Below, one piece after another: positions 27,011 through 34,175 of a stretch of 64,000 nt of DNA. This DNA is from Mycobacterium sp. (GTDB lineage: Bacteria; Actinomycetota; Actinomycetes; Mycobacteriales; Mycobacteriaceae). The stretch's first letter is position 1. Every line of letters starts with the position of its first letter. Where the stretch lies: positions 1-64,000 of the forward strand of contig JAKFVT010000029.1 in NCBI GenBank assembly GCA_021732005.1. Reading direction: 5' to 3'. Under the pieces are notes generated by a model, which saw only the letters and a program-made list of their open reading frames with translations, did no database searches and had not been told where the DNA came from. The translations under genes and the position numbers were made by a program.

Positions 27011-28468
27011 ATGGGATGGCACCCGCGGATCGCGGAAACGCACACGGGAATGGTGTTCTTGGCCGGCGACCGGGCCTACAAGATCAAGAAGCCCGTCGTC
27101 ACCGACTTTCTCGACTTCTCCACCCTCGAGCGGCGCGAACATGCGTGCGCCAGCGAGGTGGCCCTCAATCGCCGCCTGGCACCCGAGAGCTACCTCGGCG
27201 TGGCCCACTTCACCGCCCCGGGCACCGACGCCGAGCCGGTCATCGTCATGCGTCGCCATCCCGACGAGCTGCGATTGGCGACCATGGTGGGTCACGGCGA
27301 ACCAGTCGAGGAACAACTGGCGGCGGTGGCACTGGTGCTCTCGCGATTCCACGCCACGGCTGCCCGCGGCCGTGACGTCGACGCCCAGGGCCGGGTGGAC
27401 GCGATCGCCGCGCGCTGGCAGGAGAACGTGGTCGAACTGCAGCGCTACGCCAAGAGCGGCGAGACCGGTATCGATCCTGATGTGGTTGACGAAATCGCAA
27501 GACTGTCAAGTCAATTCATTACCGGACGGGCGGTGCTGTTCGCGCAACGTCTCGGCGAGCACAAAATCGTCGACGGTCACGCAGACCTGCGGGCCGACGA
27601 CATCTTCTGCCTGCAGGATGGCCCGGCACTACTGGACTGCCTGGAGTTCGACGATCGCCTGCGTTATGTCGACGTCATCGACGACGCGGCGTTCCTGGCG
27701 ATGGATCTGGAATTCCTGGGCCGCGCGGATCTGGCTGCACTGTTTCTTCGCCGCTACACCGAGCTATCCGGCGACGATGCGCCAGACTCACTGTGCCACT
27801 TCTACATTGCCTATCGGGCAGTCGTCCGCGCCAAGGTCGACTGCATCCGCCACGCCCAGCAGGACGCGAATGCCGACGACGACGCGCGGCGCCATCTCGA
27901 GATCGCGCTGGACCATTTGCGTGCCGCGGCAGTCCGGCTGATCCTGGTGGGCGGCGGCCCGGGTACCGGAAAGACCACCTTGTCCCAGTCGTTGGCGAAA
28001 GAGATCGGCGCGCAGGTGATGTCCACTGATGATGTGCGTGCCGAGATGGTTCGGTGTGGTGAGATTGCCGGCGCGCCCGGGGTACTCGACGAAGGCCTCT
28101 ACAGCCGGGAGAATATCGACGCCGTCTACGACAGAGTGCTGCGTCAGGCCCATCTGCAGCTGTGCGAGGGCCGCAGCGTGGTGCTCGACGGCACCTGGCT
28201 CGATCACCGCCACCGCGCACTGGCCCGGCGGATGGCCGCCGACAGCGGCGCGGTGGAGATCGAGTTCGTCTGCACTGCTCCACTCGATGCCAGCGTCGCT
28301 CGAGTCAGTGACCGCCCGCAGACCACGTCTCAGGCGACGCCCGAGATCGCCGTCGCCCTGGCCGATCGCGGCGAGGACGCCTGGACGGACGCCCACCGCG
28401 TCGACACCAGCGGCCCACAGGCCCACTCGGTGGCGCGAGCCAAGGAAATCTGCGTACTGGCCGTTTAG
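27011..28468 (+). CDS. Rv2004c-like protein: APH-like domain plus P-loop kinase
   Basis: 485 residues. The N-terminal two-thirds resembles aminoglycoside-phosphotransferase-like kinases (FLAGDRAYKIKKPVVTDFLDF; VDGHADLRADDIFCL; LLDCLEFDDRLRYVDVIDD), and the C-terminal part is an AAA_33-type P-loop kinase with Walker A GGGPGTGKTT (K321) and STDDVRAEMVR. M. tuberculosis Rv2004c has this layout and is DosR-induced. Substrate unknown. Start at ATG 27011 (MGWHPRIAETHTGMV) fits the family; the frame is open further upstream through the DosR boxes and is not used. Confidence 0.87.
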   Translation: MGWHPRIAETHTGMVFLAGDRAYKIKKPVVTDFLDFSTLERREHACASEVALNRRLAPESYLGVAHFTAPGTDAEPVIVMRRHPDELRLATMVGHGEPVEEQLAAVALVLSRFHATAARGRDVDAQGRVDAIAARWQENVVELQRYAKSGETGIDPDVVDEIARLSSQFITGRAVLFAQRLGEHKIVDGHADLRADDIFCLQDGPALLDCLEFDDRLRYVDVIDDAAFLAMDLEFLGRADLAALFLRRYTELSGDDAPDSLCHFYIAYRAVVRAKVDCIRHAQQDANADDDARRHLEIALDHLRAAAVRLILVGGGPGTGKTTLSQSLAKEIGAQVMSTDDVRAEMVRCGEIAGAPGVLDEGLYSRENIDAVYDRVLRQAHLQLCEGRSVVLDGTWLDHRHRALARRMAADSGAVEIEFVCTAPLDASVARVSDRPQTTSQATPEIAVALADRGEDAWTDAHRVDTSGPQAHSVARAKEICVLAV

Positions 28469-28526
28469 TTTGCCCGGCAGAACAATTGGAGGTTTCCACG
28501 AGGTTCAGCCACCGCGACGAGCAGCG

Positions 28527-28796
28527 TCAGCGCGGTTCGCCACCGTGCAGGACCGCCAGTCGCTGGCGGTATTCCGCATCGTCGATCTCGCCGCGCGCGA
28601 ACCGGGCGGCCAGAAGCTGTTCCGGCGACGCGCTGTAGGCCGGGTACGACGGACCGGGGCCCGACTGGGACGGGCCTGCGGTGAACCGCACCAGCGCAAC
28701 GATGCCGGCGATGACGAGCGCCCAGAACAACACCATGCCGACAGCCATGCCCGCGTATCCCCATCCGCTCATGTCATGGTCAAACCAGAACATCAT
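28527..28796 (-). CDS. Small SHOCT-domain membrane protein
   Basis: 89 residues starting at tandem ATGs (28796/28793). One transmembrane helix, GYAGMAVGMVLFWALVIAGIVALVRF, then a linker and a SHOCT domain (SPEQLLAARFARGEIDDAEYRQRLAVL), a short C-terminal motif found at the ends of many bacterial membrane proteins. Function unknown; SHOCT domains are thought to mediate oligomerisation. It is divergent from the response regulator gene at 28925 with about 130 bp between. Confidence 0.85.
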   Translation of the reverse strand: MMFWFDHDMSGWGYAGMAVGMVLFWALVIAGIVALVRFTAGPSQSGPGPSYPAYSASPEQLLAARFARGEIDDAEYRQRLAVLHGGEPR

Positions 28797-28924
28797 CTCC
28801 AACCACCCTCTCCACTCGGCTCCAGCGGTTACGCATTCCACGCTGCGCCGGACCGATGCGCCTTTTGGTGTTGGTTCGGTAAAGATTGGCTCAAGACCCC
28901 AACCCGGCGCGGTGGCACGGCACG

Positions 28925-29689
28925 ATGAAGGACATGGACCCCCGATCGCAGGCAGCTCCGCACGACGCTGACCTGGGTTATCGCGCCCTGGTGGTGGACG
29001 ACGAGAAGCCGCTGGCCGAGGTCGTTGCCAGCTATCTGGAACGCGAGCATTTCGAGGTGACGGTGTGTCTATCCGGGCTCGAGGCCTTGGACGTGGCACG
29101 ACAGGTCGACCCGGACGTGGTGGTGCTCGACCTCGGCCTGCCGGGTATCGACGGCCTCGAAGTGTGCCGGCAGTTGCGGACGTTCTCCGACGCCTACGTG
29201 GTGATGCTGACCGCCCGCGATACCGAAGTCGACACCATCGTCGGGCTGTCGGTCGGAGCCGACGACTACGTGACCAAACCGTTCAGCCCCCGGGAGCTGG
29301 TCGCCAGGATCCGGGCGATGCTGCGCAGGCCGCGCTCGGTGACCGCGCCTGTCGCACCCGCCGGCGAACCGCACGCCGAATCACCGCCGCGGGTGTTCGG
29401 CCCGCTCTCCATCGACGTCGCCAGTCGTCAGGTGTTCGTCGACACAGAGCCGATCTCGTTGACCCGCACCGAGTTCGACATACTGGCGGCGCTGTCCTCC
29501 CGGCCCGGCGTGGTGTGGACCCGTCGCCACCTGATCGACGAAGTCTGGGGTGAACCGTGGGTGGGTAACGACCACCTTGTCGATGTCCACGTCGGGCACT
29601 TGCGGCGCAAACTCGGCGACAATCCCGCCGAACCGAAGTTCGTATTGACCGTGCGAGGGGTGGGCTACCGGATGGGGACCGGGCAGTGA
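28925..29689 (+). CDS. OmpR-family response regulator (orphan)
   Basis: 254 residues from ATG 28925 (ATG 28934 is an alternative). Receiver domain with YRALVVDDEKPLAEVV, the phospho-acceptor Asp in VVVLDLGLPGIDG, MLTARD and the KPF motif; then a Pro/Ala linker and a winged-helix output domain (SLTRTEFDILAALSSRPGVVWTRRHLIDEVWG, with VDVHVGHLRRKLGD and VRGVGYRM). No histidine kinase is adjacent: the next gene is convergent. The neighbours do not reveal its targets. Confidence 0.92.
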   Translation: MKDMDPRSQAAPHDADLGYRALVVDDEKPLAEVVASYLEREHFEVTVCLSGLEALDVARQVDPDVVVLDLGLPGIDGLEVCRQLRTFSDAYVVMLTARDTEVDTIVGLSVGADDYVTKPFSPRELVARIRAMLRRPRSVTAPVAPAGEPHAESPPRVFGPLSIDVASRQVFVDTEPISLTRTEFDILAALSSRPGVVWTRRHLIDEVWGEPWVGNDHLVDVHVGHLRRKLGDNPAEPKFVLTVRGVGYRMGTGQ

Positions 29690-29695
29690 CCGTCC

Positions 29696-29935
29696 TCAGG
29701 CGTCCTCGACCAGGGTGAGGGCCAACCGCGGACACCGGGCAACGGCGCGTCGCGCGTACTTCACCACAGGCCCCGGCACCGATGGTTCCCGGGAGTGGTC
29801 ACGACTCAGCGGATATCCCCAATCGTCACGGCTCAGCAGCTGTGGCAGCAGTTCGCTGCACAGCCCGCGTCCATCGCAGCGTGTCCAATCGATATGCAGC
29901 CGCAGCGTTGTCGCCCGCGTCGCGCTCTCCGTCAT
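29696..29935 (-). CDS. Ferredoxin (single-cluster type)
   Basis: 79 residues: LHIDWTRCDGRGLC gives two cysteines spaced C-x5-C, and ARCPRLAL gives the Cys-Pro near the C-terminus, the pattern of 3Fe-4S or single 4Fe-4S actinobacterial ferredoxins. The ATG at 29935 overlaps the apbE stop by 4 nt, so the two proteins are coupled. It may deliver electrons to or from a flavinylated protein. Four bases separate its stop from the convergent response-regulator stop region. Confidence 0.85.
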   Translation of the reverse strand: MTESATRATTLRLHIDWTRCDGRGLCSELLPQLLSRDDWGYPLSRDHSREPSVPGPVVKYARRAVARCPRLALTLVEDA

Positions 29936-30924
29936 CTCCGCCCACCTGACTTCTCTGCCGGCCAACCGCCGAGCGTGTGCACGATCCCGTCGCTGTCCAC
30001 CAGCCGAGCAGGCAGCCCCTGTGCCCGGATCCACTCGACCGCCCGCCGGCCGCGGATCACCGCCGCCGTGCTGACCGTGTTGGCCGCCAGACAGCTGGCA
30101 GCGACGACGCTGACTGTGCGCCACACCGGTTCCGCCGGCCAGCCGGACCGCGGATCGACGATGTGGTGCAACGCCTGCTGACCACGTCGCCATCGGCGGC
30201 GCAGGGTGCTCGACGTGGCCATCGCCACGCCCGGCGACAACGCGACCATCGCCGCCGGTTCATCGTCGCCGTCGCAGACCAGCACCTGCCACCCCTCGTC
30301 GGGAGCATCCCCGGCCGTCGCGATGTCGCCGCCGAGGTTCACCAACACGCCCGCGCCGGTGACCCGGTGCGCCCGTGCCGCGCAGCGATCTGCGGCGACC
30401 GCCTTGGCCGTCGACCCCAGGTCGAGTACCACCCCGCGCGGCACCGCGGCTACCCGGGCGTTCAGGCTGATCATTGACCAGTCGGCCGGTTGGATGACCG
30501 ACATCGACAGCGGCACAGACGAATCCATGGCGGTGATGTCACGGTCGTAACCGAGATCGATCAGCCGGGCGCCGATCGTCGGGTCGATGTCACCGTCGGT
30601 CTGCTGTGCCGCCAGCAGTGCGGCGCCGAGCAGTTCGGCGAGTAGTTCACTGACCTCCGCGGGCCGGCCACAGCGGGTGAGGGCGTTGATCTCCGAATCC
30701 GGGTTGAATCGCGAGGCCGCAGCGTCGATGGCATCGAGTTCCGCATCCACCTCACACCGCGCGGCGGCGAGCACGTCGGGGTCCGTGACGATGATCTGCA
30801 TATCCATCGTCCAACGCTGCCAATGACTTTCCGCGGTCGGCAAATCCCTGCGCGCAGCCGGCGTCTCGGCCACCGCCCCTGACGCGGCCACAGCGCGAGG
30901 CACCACAGAACCGGGTGAGTCCAT
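29932..30924 (-). CDS. apbE: FAD:protein FMN transferase (ApbE)
   Basis: 330 residues. ApbE attaches FMN covalently to Thr/Ser of target proteins. Family features: SRFNPDSEINALTR, GDIDPTIGARLIDLGYD, RGVVLDLGSTAKAVAADR, LVNLGGDIATAG and HHIVDPRSGWPAEPVWRTVSVVAASCLAANTVSTAAV (in pieces). The N-terminal 40 residues are not conserved. It lacks an obvious lipobox, so it may be cytosolic. It is coupled to a ferredoxin gene; no FMN-binding-domain target is in the window, so the acceptor lies elsewhere. Confidence 0.9.
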   Translation of the reverse strand: MDSPGSVVPRAVAASGAVAETPAARRDLPTAESHWQRWTMDMQIIVTDPDVLAAARCEVDAELDAIDAAASRFNPDSEINALTRCGRPAEVSELLAELLGAALLAAQQTDGDIDPTIGARLIDLGYDRDITAMDSSVPLSMSVIQPADWSMISLNARVAAVPRGVVLDLGSTAKAVAADRCAARAHRVTGAGVLVNLGGDIATAGDAPDEGWQVLVCDGDDEPAAMVALSPGVAMATSSTLRRRWRRGQQALHHIVDPRSGWPAEPVWRTVSVVAASCLAANTVSTAAVIRGRRAVEWIRAQGLPARLVDSDGIVHTLGGWPAEKSGGRR

Positions 30925-31045
30925 GACTGAATGCTCACAGCAGGTTTTTTGAATCCTCGAAGAATTGCCTCAGCGCCGGCAATCGGCGATGGCCAAGCGT
31001 CCGGTGGTGCTGGCAGTAACCTGAGCGAAGGGCGTGAGTTGTCTG

Positions 31046-31153
31046 GCAAATCCAGCCTGAATTTGCTTGGGAATCTGCGTCTTTGGCGCCGCCTCGCAGC
31101 TTCAGGTGCGGCGTCGCCGGTGCCGACCAGATGTTCTTTGTGGGCTCAAAGAA
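31046..31153. repeat. Two inverted repeats in a lower-GC leader
   Basis: The 250-bp gap 30925-31174 is noticeably lower in GC than its surroundings. It holds GCAAAT...ATTTGC (31046-31066, 9-nt spacer) and a perfect 7-bp repeat TTCTTTG...CAAAGAA (31134-31153, 6-nt spacer), the latter 21 bp before the FkbM start. They could be operators or leader hairpins; no function is assigned. Confidence 0.45.
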
Positions 31154-31174
31154 TGCGACATGAATTTGTAACGC

Positions 31175-32191
31175 ATGGTTTCGACCCGGTCACCTCTAGA
31201 ACTGATGGTCGTCGCGACGGCGTGCGGTCTGCGCAACGTGGCACGGCGACTCGGCACTCCCAAGCAAACAGTTCCACGCGCAGAAAGGGTGCTTCGGGCC
31301 GCGCTCCTCATACCCGTATTCGCGGCGTTGTCACTCCTGCTGCGCGGCTACGGCCGTCTCGGGCACGCGGTGCAGCTGCCGGGACGCACCGGCTTCGACG
31401 CGACCCTGATGTGCCGGCTGCCCGATCTCATCGCCACCTACATCTGGGTTTTCGATGAGTGGGAGCCGGACCTCACCCGGTTCATCGCGAGCCGGCTCGG
31501 TGACGGCGACGTTTTCATCGACGTCGGCGCCAACATCGGCTACTACTCACTCCTGGCGGCCGGCCCGGTCGGCGTCCACGGCGGCGTCGTGGCGGTCGAG
31601 GCATCGCCGGCGATGTTCGACGATCTGCACCAGAACGTGGATGTCAGCGGCCATCGCGATCGCATCCGTCAGGTCAACATGGCAGCAGCCGCGAAATCTG
31701 GGACGTTGACGGTGTACGCCGGTCCGCGGAACAACGCCGGAATGTCGACCACCCTGCCGTCGCGTGGTCTGCACGCCGAGTCGACGATCGAAGCCAAGCC
31801 GCTCGAGGAGATCCTCACATTCCGCGAGATCACGTCGGCGCGGCTGATCAAGATCGACGTGGAAGGCGCCGAACCCGATGTCCTGGCCGGGATGCGCAAT
31901 ATCATCGGCACCCTGCGGGACGACGCGGAGATCGTCGTCGAACTCTCGCCCCGATGGTGGCCCGACCGGCAGCTCCGGCCGGTGGACGTCCTGCGTCCGT
32001 TCATCGAGGCCGGTTTCAATGTGTACGAGATGACCAACAGCTACGCGGCGTGGCGATACCTGTGGCCCAACGACGTACGCGATGCGATCCGGCTGCGCGA
32101 TCCGCTCACCGCCCGGGTGTCGCGGCTGGACCTGGTGCTGTCTCGCCAAGACGGTGAGCGGCTGGCGATCGACGCGCGCGCACCCCACTAG
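31175..32191 (+). CDS. FkbM-family methyltransferase
   Basis: 338 residues. The SAM-binding core begins DVFIDVGANIGYYSLLAA (about residue 113), followed by VVAVEASPAMFDDLHQNV and the family motif LIKIDVEGAEPDVLAGM. An N-terminal hydrophobic patch (LLIPVFAALSLLLRGYGRL) could associate with membrane. FkbM methyltransferases O-methylate sugars or polyketides; here a cell-wall glycan or glycolipid is plausible but unproven. Start 31175 or 31205. Ends in a 4-nt CTAG convergent overlap with the kinase gene. Confidence 0.88.
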   Translation: MVSTRSPLELMVVATACGLRNVARRLGTPKQTVPRAERVLRAALLIPVFAALSLLLRGYGRLGHAVQLPGRTGFDATLMCRLPDLIATYIWVFDEWEPDLTRFIASRLGDGDVFIDVGANIGYYSLLAAGPVGVHGGVVAVEASPAMFDDLHQNVDVSGHRDRIRQVNMAAAAKSGTLTVYAGPRNNAGMSTTLPSRGLHAESTIEAKPLEEILTFREITSARLIKIDVEGAEPDVLAGMRNIIGTLRDDAEIVVELSPRWWPDRQLRPVDVLRPFIEAGFNVYEMTNSYAAWRYLWPNDVRDAIRLRDPLTARVSRLDLVLSRQDGERLAIDARAPH

Positions 32192-33396
32192 CCCACTGGG
32201 GCGGCCGGAAGACTGAGGGTGAAGGTCGCGCCCTGACCGGAGGTCGACTCGACGCTCACCTCCCCGCCGTGGGCATGGGCGATCTCGCGAACCAGGGCCA
32301 ACCCGATCCCGTACGACTGCCGATGTGTGCGGGTGGTGTGCTCGGTGCCGCGCGCGAACCGGGTGAACAGCGTGGCCATCGCGTCGGCATCGATGCCGAC
32401 ACCGTCGTCGGCCACCTCAGCGCTGATCATCGAGCCGTGCCGGCTCAGACGGATGTCGACCACTCCGCCGGAATGCTCGTGACTCAGGGCGTTGTCCACC
32501 AGCGCAGTGAGCGCCCGGCGCAGTGCAGCACTGGACCCGACGATCTCGAAAAGATCGTTGCTGCTTAGTTTTTCGTAGCGAAGGCTGACCCCCAGCGCGT
32601 CGGCGTACGGCGCCAGGCTGTGGTGGACGTCGGCTGCGACCGAGGCCAGGTCGACCCGATCGCGTCGCGACTCGCCGGCTGTCATCGTCGCTGAAGCCAG
32701 CAGATCGTCGACGATGTCGCTGAGCGCCCGGGTGTCGGCGACCAGTGCGTCGGCGTCGGCACGGACCACCTGAGCGTCCGCGGTACCGGCCCGCTGGGCC
32801 AGTATCTGGGCACGGGTGTGCAACACCGTCAACGGTGCCCGCAGTTCGTGCGATGCGTCCGCGACGAATCTGCGCTGCAACGCCAACGCCTGGGCCAGCG
32901 GACGCACCGACCGTCGGGTGAACAGCACCACCACCGCGATCGATGCCAGGATGCCGGCCAATTCGGCGAAGGCCACCGACATCAGCAGACGGTTGCGGCC
33001 CGCGTGATAGGGAGCCAGATCCATCATCGCCACCACCCGGCCCTCAGGCCGGTCCACGACGAACGTTCGGTAGTGGCGCCCGCCGGTGCGAAGGTCGCCG
33101 AACCCCGCCGGCCCGGCCAGCAGCGCGACGCCGGGCTGCCCGCCATCGCTGGCCGACACCTCACCGTCGTTCTCGCGCAACGCGAGTTCCATGTCGGGCG
33201 GCGGGTCGCCTGCGTCGTCGGCCGACATGGCCAATGTCCGTAACTCCGCGTCGATCTGACGGTTCTGCGCGCGCACATAGACCATGAACACCACCCCGCC
33301 CACGACCAGCAGCACCAGGGCAAGGGCAACCGACGCCTGAATGGCCGCGATGCGGCCTGCCCGCCTCACCACGGCGAGATCACCAGCCGGCGTCAT
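32188..33396 (-). CDS. Two-component sensor histidine kinase
   Basis: 402 residues. Two transmembrane helices (about 17-40 and 140-162) flank an extracytoplasmic region of about 100 residues. There is no clear HAMP. HisKA has the phospho-His in FVADASHELRAPLTVLHTR; HATPase N, G1 and G2 boxes are LVDNALSHEHSG, VADDGVGID and SYGIGLALVREI. It overlaps the upstream response-regulator gene by 4 nt, so they form one two-component pair. The signal is unknown; the divergent metal-type ATPase may be a target. Confidence 0.92.
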   Translation of the reverse strand: MTPAGDLAVVRRAGRIAAIQASVALALVLLVVGGVVFMVYVRAQNRQIDAELRTLAMSADDAGDPPPDMELALRENDGEVSASDGGQPGVALLAGPAGFGDLRTGGRHYRTFVVDRPEGRVVAMMDLAPYHAGRNRLLMSVAFAELAGILASIAVVVLFTRRSVRPLAQALALQRRFVADASHELRAPLTVLHTRAQILAQRAGTADAQVVRADADALVADTRALSDIVDDLLASATMTAGESRRDRVDLASVAADVHHSLAPYADALGVSLRYEKLSSNDLFEIVGSSAALRRALTALVDNALSHEHSGGVVDIRLSRHGSMISAEVADDGVGIDADAMATLFTRFARGTEHTTRTHRQSYGIGLALVREIAHAHGGEVSVESTSGQGATFTLSLPAAPVG

Positions 33397-34067
33397 TCGA
33401 ACCCGAATCGATAGCCGGAGCCGTGCACCGTGCGGATCACCTGCTTGCCGAGTTTGCGCCGCAGATAGTGGACGTAGAGATCCACCGCCCCGCCGGACTC
33501 GGCGCCTTCGAACACCAAGTCGAGTAACTGAGCCCGGCTGTACACCCGTTTGGGCGCGGACATCAGCGTCGCCAGCAGTGAAGCTTCCCGCTCAGACAAC
33601 TCGACCTCCCCGCCGTCCGTGCTCGGCCCCGACACCCGGCGGGTCACCCGGTCCAGCCGCAGGCCGCCGGCGGCGACGACGGTGGCGGAGTTGTCGATTC
33701 GTCGCAGCAGCGCGCGCACCCGGGCCAGCAACTCGGGAACTTCGAAGGGCTTCACCAGATAGTCCTGCGCGCCCGCGTCGAGGCCCTCCACCCGATCGTC
33801 CACCGCTCCGCGCGCCGTCAAGATCAGCGCCGGCGTCGCGATCCCCTTCGACCTGAGCAGTGCGATCAGGTCCGCGCCGTCCATCACCGGCAATCCACGA
33901 TCCACGATCAAGGCGTCGTAATCCCCCGTCAGCCCGCGGTGCAACCCTTGCTGTCCGTCGTATGCGGTGTCGACGCGGTACCCCTCATCGGTCAGGAGCG
34001 CCGCCAGCATCGCACTGAGCGCGTGATCGTCCTCGACGACCAGAACCGCGGGGACGACGCTCGGCAT
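33393..34067 (-). CDS. OmpR-family response regulator, partner of the adjacent kinase
   Basis: 224 residues from ATG 34067 (GTG 34073 is an alternative). Receiver with acidic pair EDD, Asp in ALIVDRGLPVMDG, T in ILTARG and K in YLVKPF; winged-helix output with ELSEREASLLATLMSAPKRVYSRAQLLDLVF and VDLYVHYLRRKLG, then IRTVHGSGYRFGFE. First gene of the RR-HK operon. It diverges from the P-type ATPase gene across a 108-bp promoter holding an imperfect inverted repeat. Confidence 0.93.
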   Translation of the reverse strand: MPSVVPAVLVVEDDHALSAMLAALLTDEGYRVDTAYDGQQGLHRGLTGDYDALIVDRGLPVMDGADLIALLRSKGIATPALILTARGAVDDRVEGLDAGAQDYLVKPFEVPELLARVRALLRRIDNSATVVAAGGLRLDRVTRRVSGPSTDGGEVELSEREASLLATLMSAPKRVYSRAQLLDLVFEGAESGGAVDLYVHYLRRKLGKQVIRTVHGSGYRFGFE

Positions 34068-34133
34068 GGGCACTCAGCGAGCGTGCCACGCAACACGACT
34101 CGTCGCCGCCGAACACAAGTTCTTTCAGCGCCC

Positions 34134-34157
34134 TAAGAAGGTGACCTTGTCCTCTTA
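34134..34157. promoter_or_regulatory. Imperfect inverted repeat in the RR / ATPase divergent promoter
   Basis: TAAGAAGG (34134-34141) faces CCTCTTA (34151-34157), with the inner palindrome AAGGTGACCTT between. It lies 18 bp before the ATG at 34176. It could be an operator for the neighbouring regulator; a DosR-like reading of the same bases is weak (8 of 14). Confidence 0.3.
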
Positions 34158-34175
34158 ACGCAGGATCCGGATGTC

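Noticed and set aside
34134..34157. A DosR box in the RR/ATPase promoter
   Set aside because: Only 8 of 14 matches and no phased partner; kept only as an inverted repeat.
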